Shown: positions 6,899 through 13,407, counted from the stretch's first letter. The stretch: DNA of 13,407 bases from an uncultured Bacilli bacterium (GCA_947598455.1 CANQFI010000040.1:1-13407), one strand, 5' to 3'. Notes: a model not told the origin generated them from the letters alone. Numbers and translations: made by a program.

Positions 6899-7198
6899 AT
6901 GAGTGAAGAAAAGAAAGTAGCATGACTTTATATTCGTGTATCTATAGAAGATCAAGTCCGAGAAGGATTTAGTTTGCCAGAACAAGAAAAACGTTTAAGG
7001 GCTATGTGTGAGTATAAAAACTATGAAGTATATGATGTATATGAAGAACGAGGAATAAGTGTTAAAACAGGTAATTATAGACCGTAGTTTGAGAGATTAT
7101 TACAAGATGTTAGAGATAAGAAAGTAAATACTATAGTATTATTAAAACTAGATAGATTAACTAGGTCAGTTTCAGATTGGGAAAAGATACTTACCTGA
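6899..7198 (+). pseudogene. Large serine recombinase, N-terminal stump with nonsense codons
   Basis: ATG 6899 follows AAAAGGAG. The frame encodes the resolvase catalytic core: LYIRVS (with the nucleophilic Ser), then EDQxREGFSLPEQE, a GNYRP segment, FERLLQDVRDKK, and VLLKLDRLTRSVSDWEKI. These are hallmarks of large serine recombinases (TnpX/Int type) that integrate and excise mobile elements. It is broken by TGA at 6923-6925 and TAG at 7085-7087, and the frame ends at TGA 7196-7198. About 400 residues (recombinase and zinc-ribbon/coiled-coil domains) are missing, replaced by an unrelated reading frame. It is therefore dead and explains why the element is stranded. Confidence 0.85.
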
Positions 7199-7205
7199 AG
7201 AAGAA

Positions 7206-7460
7206 ATGGCACAGCAAATAATGAGATTAAGACAATTTTATGATGTTGGTTATTATGAAGTAACTTATAGTGTTAAAGATAAAGTATTCTATTTTAACTT
7301 TTTGGAAGATAATAAAACAATTGTTAGAGTATTTCCATTAGAAGATTATAGAAAAATAGATTCAGATGAAAGAATGGAGACATGTAATCTATGAGTATTA
7401 TATGATAAAGAAGATAATGGAACATTACTAGAAAATTCAGATGATGAAATTTCTTCATAA
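7206..7460 (+). pseudogene. Orphan reading frame of unknown origin, interrupted by TGA
   Basis: From ATG 7206 (open back to about 7179) the frame gives 62 residues to TGA 7392-7394. It then continues open for 21 more codons to TAA 7458-7460, ending in an acidic tail. The first part is rich in aromatic and charged residues (RQFYDVGYYEVTYS) and looks like a small beta-rich domain. No ribosome binding site lies at the right distance. It is fused directly after the truncated recombinase, so it is probably the 3' part of another element gene joined by a deletion. I do not recognise the family. If TGA were read as Trp the product would end naturally at 7460. Confidence 0.45.
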
Positions 7461-7498
7461 TAAAGTGTGTGGCACGTTATGAAATTACAAAGTAATTT
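7456..7498 (+). other. Candidate oriT of a MobV-type element
   Basis: Upstream of the relaxase relic, CATAA (7456-7460) and GTG (7465-7467) pair with CAC (7473-7475) and TTATG (7477-7481) around TGTGG. The AAGTGTGTGG here resembles the TAGTGTG/TTA nick region of pMV158-type origins as I recall it. A perfect AAATTAC-AAA-GTAATTT repeat follows at 7482-7498. The position is right for an origin of transfer; no nick site is proven. Confidence 0.35.
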
Positions 7499-7524
7499 TG
7501 TAAGTGGCGATAATATTTTATTCT

Positions 7525-7576
7525 ATCTTATGAAAATATAACTATTACGAAGTTTTAGTTATTATATGAATAAGAT
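7525..7576. repeat. Long imperfect palindrome
   Basis: ATCTTAT (7525-7531) pairs with ATAAGAT (7570-7576). Inside it, ATAT plus AACTA pair with TAGTT plus ATAT, giving a 52-base imperfect stem-loop. It lies in the non-coding stretch before the relaxase. Confidence 0.5.
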
Positions 7577-7588
7577 AAAACGAATTCA

Positions 7589-7635
7589 AAGGTGCTAAAC
7601 CTTAGCTCCCATATCTTGTTAGTATGACAAGATAT
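7589..7635. repeat. Overlapping hairpins plus a strong stem-loop before the relaxase
   Basis: AAGGT-GCTAA-ACCTT (7589-7603) and GCTAA-ACC-TTAGC (7594-7606) overlap, so only one can form at a time. They are followed by a perfect 9-bp stem ATATCTTGT / ACAAGATAT (7611-7619 and 7627-7635), extendable by CC/GG. Such clusters are typical of mobilization origins and of leader regulation. Confidence 0.5.
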
Positions 7636-7693
7636 ATATGGTGTTATACATTTTGTCAAATACCTTTTTCAAGATAGAATTGGAGGTGAATTT

Positions 7694-8510
7694 ATGATAG
7701 AACTAGCATATTCGTTTCATATTGGAAATGATAAAAATAAAACTAAAAAAGCAAAACAAAGGAATACTCCTACAAACTATAATAATAATGTTATTTAAAA
7801 TGCAATGCAGTTATCAAAAGTAAAACATCATAATTTAAGACAATATGATAATAATCTTGAAAAGATTAAAATTTTATATGGTTTTAATGATATTGTAAAA
7901 GCTGTCAAATAATTATATAAACAAGAATTTGAAGAAGCAAGATTAAAATATAATTCTAAATAAACTAGAGATGATAGAAAAGTAAAAGATTATTATAGTA
8001 AGATAAGTAATGATACAAAATACGATCTAGTAGTAAAGATTATTATAGAACTTGGAGATATGGATGTTGGACAAAGTCGAGAAAGAAATGTATAAAATCG
8101 AAAGAGTTTATGATGAACAATTTTCATTTTTAAAAGAACTAGTTCCTGATTTTAAAGTAGCAAACGCAACTCTACATTTTGATGAGTCTTCTCCACATCT
8201 TCATATTGTAGGAATAGCAGTTAAAGATAATTGTAAAACAGGTATGAGTAAGCAGGTTGGAAAATGTAGTGTATTTACAAAAGATAACTTACCAAAAATA
8301 CAAGATAAAATGAAAGATAAATGTATAGAATCATTTAATAAAGAATATGGCTTAAATGCGGTGTTGAAAGATAAACAAAAAGTAAGAAATATAGATTATA
8401 GAGTTAGTCAAATGGCTGATAATTTATTTATCAATGGAATTATGGATGAAAAAGAATATACTAGTGTTATTAATAAAAAAGAAAAGAATTATGATAATTA
8501 TGAAAGATAA
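7694..8510 (+). pseudogene. mob: MobV / Mob_Pre family relaxase, decayed and 3'-truncated
   Basis: ATG 7694 has a strong GGAGG 8 bases upstream. The product would nick oriT and pilot the DNA strand in conjugative mobilization. Conserved parts can be read: HIGNDKNKTKKAK near the start, a KHHNLR segment (motif I, HxxR-like), TRDDRKVKDYY, IIIELGDMD, and HFDESSPHLHIVG (the His-rich metal-binding motif of MobV relaxases). TAA codons break it at 7796, 7910 and 7961. The one at 7961 lies in NSK-stop-TRDDR, where Gln would be expected. A frameshift near 8060 moves the rest into the frame 8052-8510. The C-terminal coiled-coil part of the family is missing after about codon 272. The adjacent structured upstream region may be its oriT. 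Confidence 0.85.
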
Positions 8511-8575
8511 TGATAATAAGTACGTGATTATATGTTAAAATAAAGATTATAAAAATTTAACTAGGGGGATAGAAT

Positions 8576-9637
8576 ATGTCAGTTACAATGTATGAAAATT
8601 CTGTAAAAAGAAAAAAAGATGAAATTGCAAGATTAAAAAAAGAAAAAGTAAGATATGTAAATATGGTTAGTGATTGCAGTAAAAAAATTTTAAATGCAAC
8701 TAAACAAGCTAGTTCGACAAAATCTTCATCTATTTATAAGAGTAAAATTAATGATATTGCTAGAGAAAATAAGAAAAAAGCTGATGTTGAAAAGAAAATA
8801 ACTGAGTACGATAAAAAAATAACTAACAAAGAGAATGAATTATTAAAAGAAGAGCAAAAACTTAATAAAGCTAAAGAAATGGAATATCAAAAGTTAGAAC
8901 AGCAAAGAAAAATGACTATTGATAGTTTATCAATGGATTTATCTGTTCAAAAATCAACTCAAAACGAACTTATTAAAGAAGTTAAAAAACTTAAAGAAGC
9001 AAAAGATAAAATTAATATATTATTTATTGCATCTAATCCAGATATTGAATTTACAGATGATGATGGCAATACTATACAACAACAAAAATTAAAATTAGAA
9101 AAAGAGGCAAGAGAAATACATGAGTCAATTCAAAAATCTTTAAAAAGAGATTCAATATCCTTTGAAACAAGGTGGGCTGCAAGAGTTACAGATTTAATTC
9201 AGTTTATCAATGAAGTTAATCCAACTATATTGCATTTTAGTGGACATGGTACCTCAGATGGAAAATTAGTTTTTCAAGATAATAACGATAAGCCTAAATT
9301 ATTAAACATGGAAACTTTAGTTGAATTGATCAATGCATCTTCAGATAGTCTTAGATTAGTTGTTTTAAATAATTGCTATTCTTCATTAATATCTGAAAAA
9401 ATTATCGATAATATAGAAGCATCTATTGGAATGAATAATTCTATTGGGGATGATGCTGCAATTGTTTTTGCATCACAACTTTATTCTTCTATTGGTTTTG
9501 GGCTTTCATTAGAGAAATCATACCAACAAGCAATAGTTGCACTAAAATTATACGATATTCCAGAAGATGAAACACCTAAATTGTTTGTATCAGATGGAAT
9601 AGAAGCAAAGGAAATTTATTTAGTTACTAAAAATTAA
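8576..9637 (+). CDS. Coiled-coil CHAT-domain (caspase-like) protease
   Basis: This is an intact 353-aa gene with AGGGGG 7 bases before ATG 8576. Residues 1-145 are Lys/Glu-rich with heptad-like spacing, interrupted by a Ser/Thr segment (about 44-55), and look like a long coiled coil. Residues 146-350 form a CHAT domain. It opens with the strand KINILFIASNP and shows the catalytic His in HFSGHG (His224) and the Cys in VVLNNCYSS (Cys267). The GDDAAIVFA strand and the GLSLEKSYQQAI helix follow, in the usual order. CHAT proteases cleave proteins after activation by partners, and bacterial members often act in immunity or programmed death (for example gRAMP-associated TPR-CHAT and gasdermin-activating proteases). 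The trigger and target here are unknown. No membrane or signal segment is present. It is followed after 24 bases by a nuclease gene and is the only undamaged gene of the accessory region. Confidence 0.9.
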   Translation: MSVTMYENSVKRKKDEIARLKKEKVRYVNMVSDCSKKILNATKQASSTKSSSIYKSKINDIARENKKKADVEKKITEYDKKITNKENELLKEEQKLNKAKEMEYQKLEQQRKMTIDSLSMDLSVQKSTQNELIKEVKKLKEAKDKINILFIASNPDIEFTDDDGNTIQQQKLKLEKEAREIHESIQKSLKRDSISFETRWAARVTDLIQFINEVNPTILHFSGHGTSDGKLVFQDNNDKPKLLNMETLVELINASSDSLRLVVLNNCYSSLISEKIIDNIEASIGMNNSIGDDAAIVFASQLYSSIGFGLSLEKSYQQAIVALKLYDIPEDETPKLFVSDGIEAKEIYLVTKN

Positions 9638-9661
9638 ATGAATGGAGAATAAATATGTTAA

Positions 9662-10683
9662 ATGAAAATGATAGATAATAATAAAATTTTTGATGATTAT
9701 TACGAAAAAATAAATCAAATGATAATAAATTCAAAAGCTAATGTTATAAGAAATATAAATCATGAAATGGTTGAACTATATTACAATATAGGACAAGCAA
9801 TAAATGAACTTATTGATGAGTATAATTTGGAAAAATCACAAAATGAAATAATTAAATCTTTTTCTAATAAACTTACACAACAATTTGGGCAAGGTTTTAG
9901 TGTTCCAAGTTTAAAGAAAATGAAAAAATTTTATCAAGTATTTAATGGTGGTTCCACATTGTGGAACCAGTTAAGCTGGAGTCATAATAGGTTAATTATG
10001 AATATAGATGATGAAAAAAGAAGAAACTTTTATTTAGAGGATGTATAAAATCAAATTGGAGTGTTAGACAACTGGAAAGACAAATTAATAGTTTTTACTA
10101 TGAAAGGTTAATTTCTACTAAAGAACCATATAAAGAAGAAGTAAAAAATGAAATAAACATTTTAGAAAAGAAAGATAAAATAGAAAATTTTGTAAAGGAT
10201 CCATACGTATTAGAATTTTTAGATATAAAAGATAATAGATTTTTAGAAAGAGATTTAGAATCTAATTTATTGGAACATATTCAAGAGTTTTTATTAGAAT
10301 TAGGAAGAGGATTTTCATTTGTATCAAGACAAAAAAGAATTGATGTTGATGGAGATAATTTTTACATCGATCTTGTTTTTTATAATTATGTATTGAAGTG
10401 TTTTGCTTTGATTGATTTGAAATTAGACAAATTAACTCATCAGGATATTGGGCAAATGGATTTTTATGTAAGATATTTTGATAATGAAATAAAAGAAAAA
10501 GAAGATAATCCTACAATTGGTATAATCTTATGCTCTGATAAAAAAGATACTATAGTTAAATATTCAGTTTTAAATGATAATAAAAATTTATTTGCGTCTA
10601 AATATCAACTTTATTTACCAACGGAAAAAGAATTGGCCTTAGAAATAGAAAAGAAAAAGGCTGAATTTAGTGGTGATAATTAA
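9662..10683 (+). pseudogene. DUF1016/YhcG-type PDDEXK nuclease, one frameshift
   Basis: Two frames together give the full domain set. 9662-10048 encodes the helical DUF1016 N-terminal domain, including a GGSTLWNQLSWSHNRL segment typical of the family. The second frame, starting about 10037 and running to TAA 10683, continues with NWSVRQLERQINSFYYERL and the nuclease core. That core reads IDVDGDNFYIDLVFYN, then ALIDLKLDKLTHQDIGQMDFYVRYFD, with Asp and Asp-Leu-Lys as likely PDDEXK residues. One missing base at about 10038-10042 (GAGGA-TGT where GAGGAATGT is expected) accounts for the break. The ribosome binding site GGAG (9644-9647) better fits ATG 9655, which is out of frame, hinting at a second small indel near 9670. 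It is probably a recent pseudogene. YhcG-like proteins occur in mobile and restriction-linked loci; their role is not settled. Confidence 0.85.
9949..9966. repeat. Palindromic 18-mer, copy 1 (inside nuclease gene)
   Basis: TGGTTCCACATTGTGGAA contains TTCCACA-T-TGTGGAA, a perfect 7-base dyad. It encodes STLWN of the DUF1016 domain. A second copy with one change in 18 lies at 10685-10702. Confidence 0.7.
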
Positions 10684-10684
10684 A

Positions 10685-10702
10685 TGGTTCCACACTGTGG
10701 AA
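10685..10702. repeat. Palindromic 18-mer, copy 2 (after nuclease gene)
   Basis: TGGTTCCACACTGTGGAA starts 2 bases after the nuclease stop codon. In one frame it reads NGSTLWN and then TAG, nearly matching the NGGSTLWNQ of copy 1 with only synonymous third-base or leucine-codon changes. It may be a leftover of a second DUF1016 gene or a DNA site shared by both. Confidence 0.65.
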
Positions 10703-10771
10703 TTAGACCAAACCTTATTAATTAAAAATTCAAGTGTAACAAAAGAATAATCAAATAGTATTAACAACTTT

Positions 10772-11557
10772 TTAAATTTTGTTGATAGTTGGTTTATCAT
10801 CAATTTCTTCTAAAAGGGCTTCTAAAGATGTTTTGTAATTTAAACTTTTTCTAGGATAATTATTCATTCAGTCAGTAATTTTATTGATATCATTATAAGA
10901 ATAATTTTTGATTAAAGTTTTTTAAGGAGTAAAATATCTAATCATACTGTTTTGTTTTTCATTAGTTCCTTTTTCACCAGAGCAATAAGGATGACAAAAG
11001 TAAATATTAATTTTAGAATCTTTAATTATTCCAAGGAAATCTGAAAATTCAGAACCATTATCTGTAGAAAAAGATCTGAAAATCTTATTGTAATGTTTGT
11101 TCATAAAAATTTTTATTTGATTGATTTTATTAACAACATTTTCAGCGGTTTTAGAAGAAATTTTAAAAATCATTTCGTATTTTGTTTTTCTTTCAGTCAT
11201 AGTTAACAAACATTTATGTTTACCACGACTAGTAGCAATAACGGTATCAATTTCAAAGTGTCCAAAGGAAGACCTATTATTGATGTTTTCAAGCCTTAAT
11301 TCAATATTGTAAGGGATTTTGTTAGTAGGGAGATAGTTTTTATCTTTGTATTTGTATTCAGGAAAATATTTCATTCTTCTAGAATCTTCAATTTTAACAT
11401 TAATAATACCTAATCTAATCGCATTATAAATTGTAGGAGTAGAAATTGAACAAAAGCCATCTTTATTGAAATAGTTATGGGTTTTCATAAACCCTATAAT
11501 AACATCAGGAGCCCACTTATAAATTTTAATCTTATCTTCAATAATATAGTATACTTT
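10772..11557 (-). pseudogene. IS30-family transposase, truncated with two in-frame stops
   Basis: The longest open piece (10922-11488) holds the DDE core: FEIDTVIA (Asp), FSTDNGSEF (Asp) and GTNEKQNSMIRYF (Glu), in IS30 order. The frame is also open upstream to at least 11557, with IIEDKIKIYKWAPDVI resembling the family's region before the core. The N-terminal helix-turn-helix domain is absent. At the other side, TAA (10922-10924) replaces a residue after RYFTP, and TGA falls in ITD-stop-MNNYPRKSLNYKT, the conserved C-terminal block. The frame then ends at TAA 10772-10774. It is therefore inactive. It is the right-hand relic of the accessory region and is convergent to the CHAT-nuclease pair. 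No terminal repeats could be matched. Confidence 0.85.
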
Positions 11558-11767
11558 ATATAGTGGTTGATATAAATGAATCGTCTTTATGCGAAAGAGT
11601 TGTAAACTGCTTTGTTGTTCGCAATAGATTGATAGAAAACTTGAACTTTTATAGTTCGAGTTTTAGTATACAAAAATTTAGACAAAAATATGTATGGATT
11701 TGAATTGATAGATTTGTCAATTTAGAAAACACACTTGCTTATTGATAAGTTAATATATGTATGAAAA
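11558..11767. other. Non-coding stretch between IS30 relic and T-box promoter
   Basis: No gene is visible here. It holds two inverted repeats. TGCGAA (11590-11595) pairs with TTCGCA (11618-11623). An 11-base arm at 11636-11646 (AAAACTTGAAC) pairs with 11654-11664 with one mismatch around TTTTATA, followed by T-rich sequence. The second could be a terminator or an element end. The true boundary of the accessory region probably lies here. Confidence 0.4.
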
Positions 11768-11796
11768 TTGTAATAAATAAAAATTTATGCTATAAT
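11768..11796 (+). promoter_or_regulatory. Promoter of the aspS T-box transcript
   Basis: TTGTAA (11768-11773) and TATAAT (11791-11796) are separated by 17 bases, giving a start at about 11803, just upstream of the T-box stem I. Confidence 0.75.
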
Positions 11797-11802
11797 TCGT
11801 TT

Positions 11803-12057
11803 ATCAGCAATGATTAGGAAGAGTAATTTTGTAATTTATTGTAGAGAATTATCGTTTGGTGAAAGATAGTATAAATTAAAAATGAAAGACACCTATGAGC
11901 TACTTATTTGAAATAATAGTAGAATAAGTCGGATGTAAAACGTTATATTACTAGAGCGATTATATATTTAAATTCTATTTATATATAATAAATTGGGTGG
12001 TACCGCGGATTTTAACAGTTATTCGTCCCTTTGTGGATAATGTAACTGCTTTTTTTT
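11803..12057 (+). promoter_or_regulatory. T-box riboswitch, Asp specifier, controlling aspS
   Basis: The leader carries the nearly invariant T-box sequence TGGGTGGTACCGCGG (11994-12008), whose UGGN pairs with the NCCA end of uncharged tRNA. The specifier region reads GAAAGACACCTATGAGC. By position relative to the conserved ACCTATGAG part, the specifier codon is GAC (11888-11890), aspartate, matching the downstream synthetase. Stem I distal elements are partly recognisable (AGAGA at about 11844-11848 and GGTGAAAGAT at 11859-11868). Uncharged tRNA-Asp would stabilise the antiterminator and allow transcription of the gene. AAC (Asn) is not present at that position. Confidence 0.9.
12016..12057 (+). 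terminator. T-box terminator hairpin
   Basis: CAGTTA (12016-12021) pairs with TAACTG (12043-12048), with further inner pairing of GTCC with GGA, followed by C and eight T residues. The hairpin lies right after the T-box sequence, as required for terminator/antiterminator switching. Confidence 0.8.
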
Positions 12058-12087
12058 ATTATATATTATTTGATAGGAGGAAGAAAA

Positions 12088-13401
12088 GTGAAAAAGGTAT
12101 ATTTTAAAAATATGAATGAATACTTTGAACAAGAAATTACTATTGAAGGTTTTGTTGATAGTATTCGTGATTTACAATATGTTCAATTTTTGGTTGTTAG
12201 AGATACTACTGGTAAAGTTCAAGTAACGATTGAAAAGAATGAAAATAATTGTAAATTAAATGAAATTGTTTCAAATTTAACTTGTGAGAGTACAGTGAAA
12301 ATTTTTGGAACATTGTTACGAAATGAAAAAGTAAAACTTAATAAAATGGAGTTAATTCCAAGTGATATTATTGTAACTAGTAAGTGTTTAGAGGAATTAC
12401 CTTTAAATTATAAAGATAGCAAGTCCGCACTATTAGATACTAGATTAAATTATCGATTTTTAGATTTAAGAAGTGAAAAAAATCTTCTTATGTTTAAAGT
12501 ACAAACATGTCTTGTCAATGCTATGAGAGAATTTGTTATAAATAATAATTTTATTGAAATCCACACTCCTAAAATTATTAGTACAGCAAGTGAATCAGGA
12601 TCTGATGTATTTGAAATAAAATATTTTGATAGAAAAGCATATTTAGCACAAAGTCCACAATTTTATAAGCAAATGGCAATGTGTAGTGGATTTGATCGAG
12701 TGTTTGAAATTGCTCCTGCATTTAGAGCGGAAAATTCAAATTCTTATAGACATACAACAGATTTTACATCATTTGATATTGAAATGAGTTATATTGAATC
12801 TTTAGAAGAGTTAATGGATTTTGAAGAAAATCTTTTTATTGCTGGTTTAACGGCTGTAAAAGAAAAATATGGAGAACAAATTAAGGAATTATTTAATGTT
12901 GATGTGGTTATACCAACAAAGCCATTCCCTAGAATTAAATTAGAAGAATTATACAATGAATTGAAAAAAGAATACGGATTTAAAATGAATTATGAAGATG
13001 TTGGAGATATGAACGCAGAATCGGAAAAATTAGCATCAAAATATATTAAAGAAAAATATGGACATGAGTTTGTATTTATAACGGATTTTAGTGCTAAAAA
13101 AAGAGCTTTTTATCATAAAAGAGAAAATGGAATACCACAAGGAGCAGATCTTATTTGGAAAGGTTGTGAAACAACTACTTTAGCAATTAGAGAACATAGA
13201 TATGAAATATTATGTGAACAAGCAAAAGAAAAAGGTTTATCTGAAGATGTTAAATTTTATCTTGAATTCTTTAAATATGGATGTCCACCGCATGGAGGAT
13301 TTGCTTTAGGAGTAGATAGAATAACAATGTTACTTCTTGAAACAGGCTCTTTAAAAGAAACAATGTTTATATTTAGAGGACCATGTAGAATAGAGCCTTA
13401 A
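12088..13401 (+). CDS. aspS: Aspartyl-tRNA synthetase, archaeal/non-discriminating type
   Basis: This class IIb synthetase attaches aspartate to tRNA-Asp. The 437-aa length fits the archaeal-type enzyme; the GAD insertion of the usual ~590-aa bacterial AspRS is absent. An N-terminal OB-fold for anticodon binding covers about residues 10-100. The catalytic domain shows QSPQFYKQ (about 189-196) and motif 2 FRAE (about 212-215), then the TSFDIEM block that favours AspRS over AsnRS. It ends with motif 3, GGFALGVDR (about 403-411), and a terminal FRGPCRIEP. The start is GTG 12088, with AGGAGG 7 bases before it; the in-frame TTG at 12070 precedes this ribosome binding site and is rejected. Archaeal-type AspRS in Bacillota is often non-discriminating and charges tRNA-Asn too, with GatCAB correcting it; that role is inferred. 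The T-box with Asp specifier supports the assignment. Confidence 0.93.
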   Translation: MKKVYFKNMNEYFEQEITIEGFVDSIRDLQYVQFLVVRDTTGKVQVTIEKNENNCKLNEIVSNLTCESTVKIFGTLLRNEKVKLNKMELIPSDIIVTSKCLEELPLNYKDSKSALLDTRLNYRFLDLRSEKNLLMFKVQTCLVNAMREFVINNNFIEIHTPKIISTASESGSDVFEIKYFDRKAYLAQSPQFYKQMAMCSGFDRVFEIAPAFRAENSNSYRHTTDFTSFDIEMSYIESLEELMDFEENLFIAGLTAVKEKYGEQIKELFNVDVVIPTKPFPRIKLEELYNELKKEYGFKMNYEDVGDMNAESEKLASKYIKEKYGHEFVFITDFSAKKRAFYHKRENGIPQGADLIWKGCETTTLAIREHRYEILCEQAKEKGLSEDVKFYLEFFKYGCPPHGGFALGVDRITMLLLETGSLKETMFIFRGPCRIEP

Positions 13402-13407
13402 AAAAAA

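Noticed and set aside
7694..8510. Stop-codon recoding (TAA/TAG = Gln) in the mobile region
   Set aside because: The same gene also has a frameshift and a truncated end, and the CHAT gene in the same region has normal sense codons and a normal TAA stop, so simple decay explains the stops.
10684..10725. A 13-codon ORF after the nuclease gene (MVPHCGIRPNLIN)
   Set aside because: It has no ribosome binding site and overlaps the palindromic repeat, which explains the sequence better.
1988..13401. The host using genetic code 4 (TGA = Trp)
   Set aside because: dxs, the dehydrogenase, the HAD-like gene, the CHAT gene and aspS all use TGG for Trp with no internal TGA, which would be improbable in an AT-rich code 4 genome.

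Overview
The window is very AT-rich. It has T-box regulation, AAGGAG/GGAGG-type ribosome binding sites, TTGNNN-N17-TATAAT promoters and many IS/mobilization relics. This points to a low-GC member of the Bacillota, plausibly a gut Bacilli/Mollicutes-like lineage. The lineage is inferred and no marker gene fixes it. Intact genes use TGG for Trp and end in TAA or TAG, so the standard bacterial code is assumed for the host.

Layout. (1) 1-996, + strand: the 3' part of a membrane-anchored protein with an Asn-rich linker, followed without a gap by a 100-aa unknown protein. (2) 1039-1276: an end-like inverted repeat and a decayed 5' fragment of an IS200-type tnpA. (3) 1269-6128, - strand: a four-helix membrane protein, dxs (isoprenoid precursor synthesis), an unknown protein with HAD-like motifs, and a zinc-dependent alcohol/polyol dehydrogenase. 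Most have their own promoter or terminator. (4) 6229-6368: tRNA-Thr(CGT) with its own terminator.

(5) 6400-11560: an accessory region that reads as the wreck of an integrative mobilizable element lying just after the tRNA gene. In order it holds a frameshifted small gene, a promoter framed by a 10-bp direct repeat, a 21-aa ORF, a terminator-like hairpin, the N-terminal stump of a serine recombinase, an orphan reading frame, a structured segment that could be an oriT, and a MobV (Mob_Pre) relaxase pseudogene. Next comes one intact gene, a 353-aa coiled-coil plus CHAT (caspase-like) protease. It is followed by a once-frameshifted DUF1016/YhcG-type PDDEXK nuclease gene and an IS30-family transposase relic on the - strand.

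(6) 11768-13401: a promoter, a T-box leader with an apparent GAC (Asp) specifier, and an archaeal-type aspartyl-tRNA synthetase gene.

The most interesting part is the CHAT gene. It is the only complete gene in about 5 kb of decay, sits next to a nuclease gene, and has the architecture of a prokaryotic defence or cell-suicide effector. A second theme is recurrent in-frame TGA where transposase relics would be expected to carry Trp.
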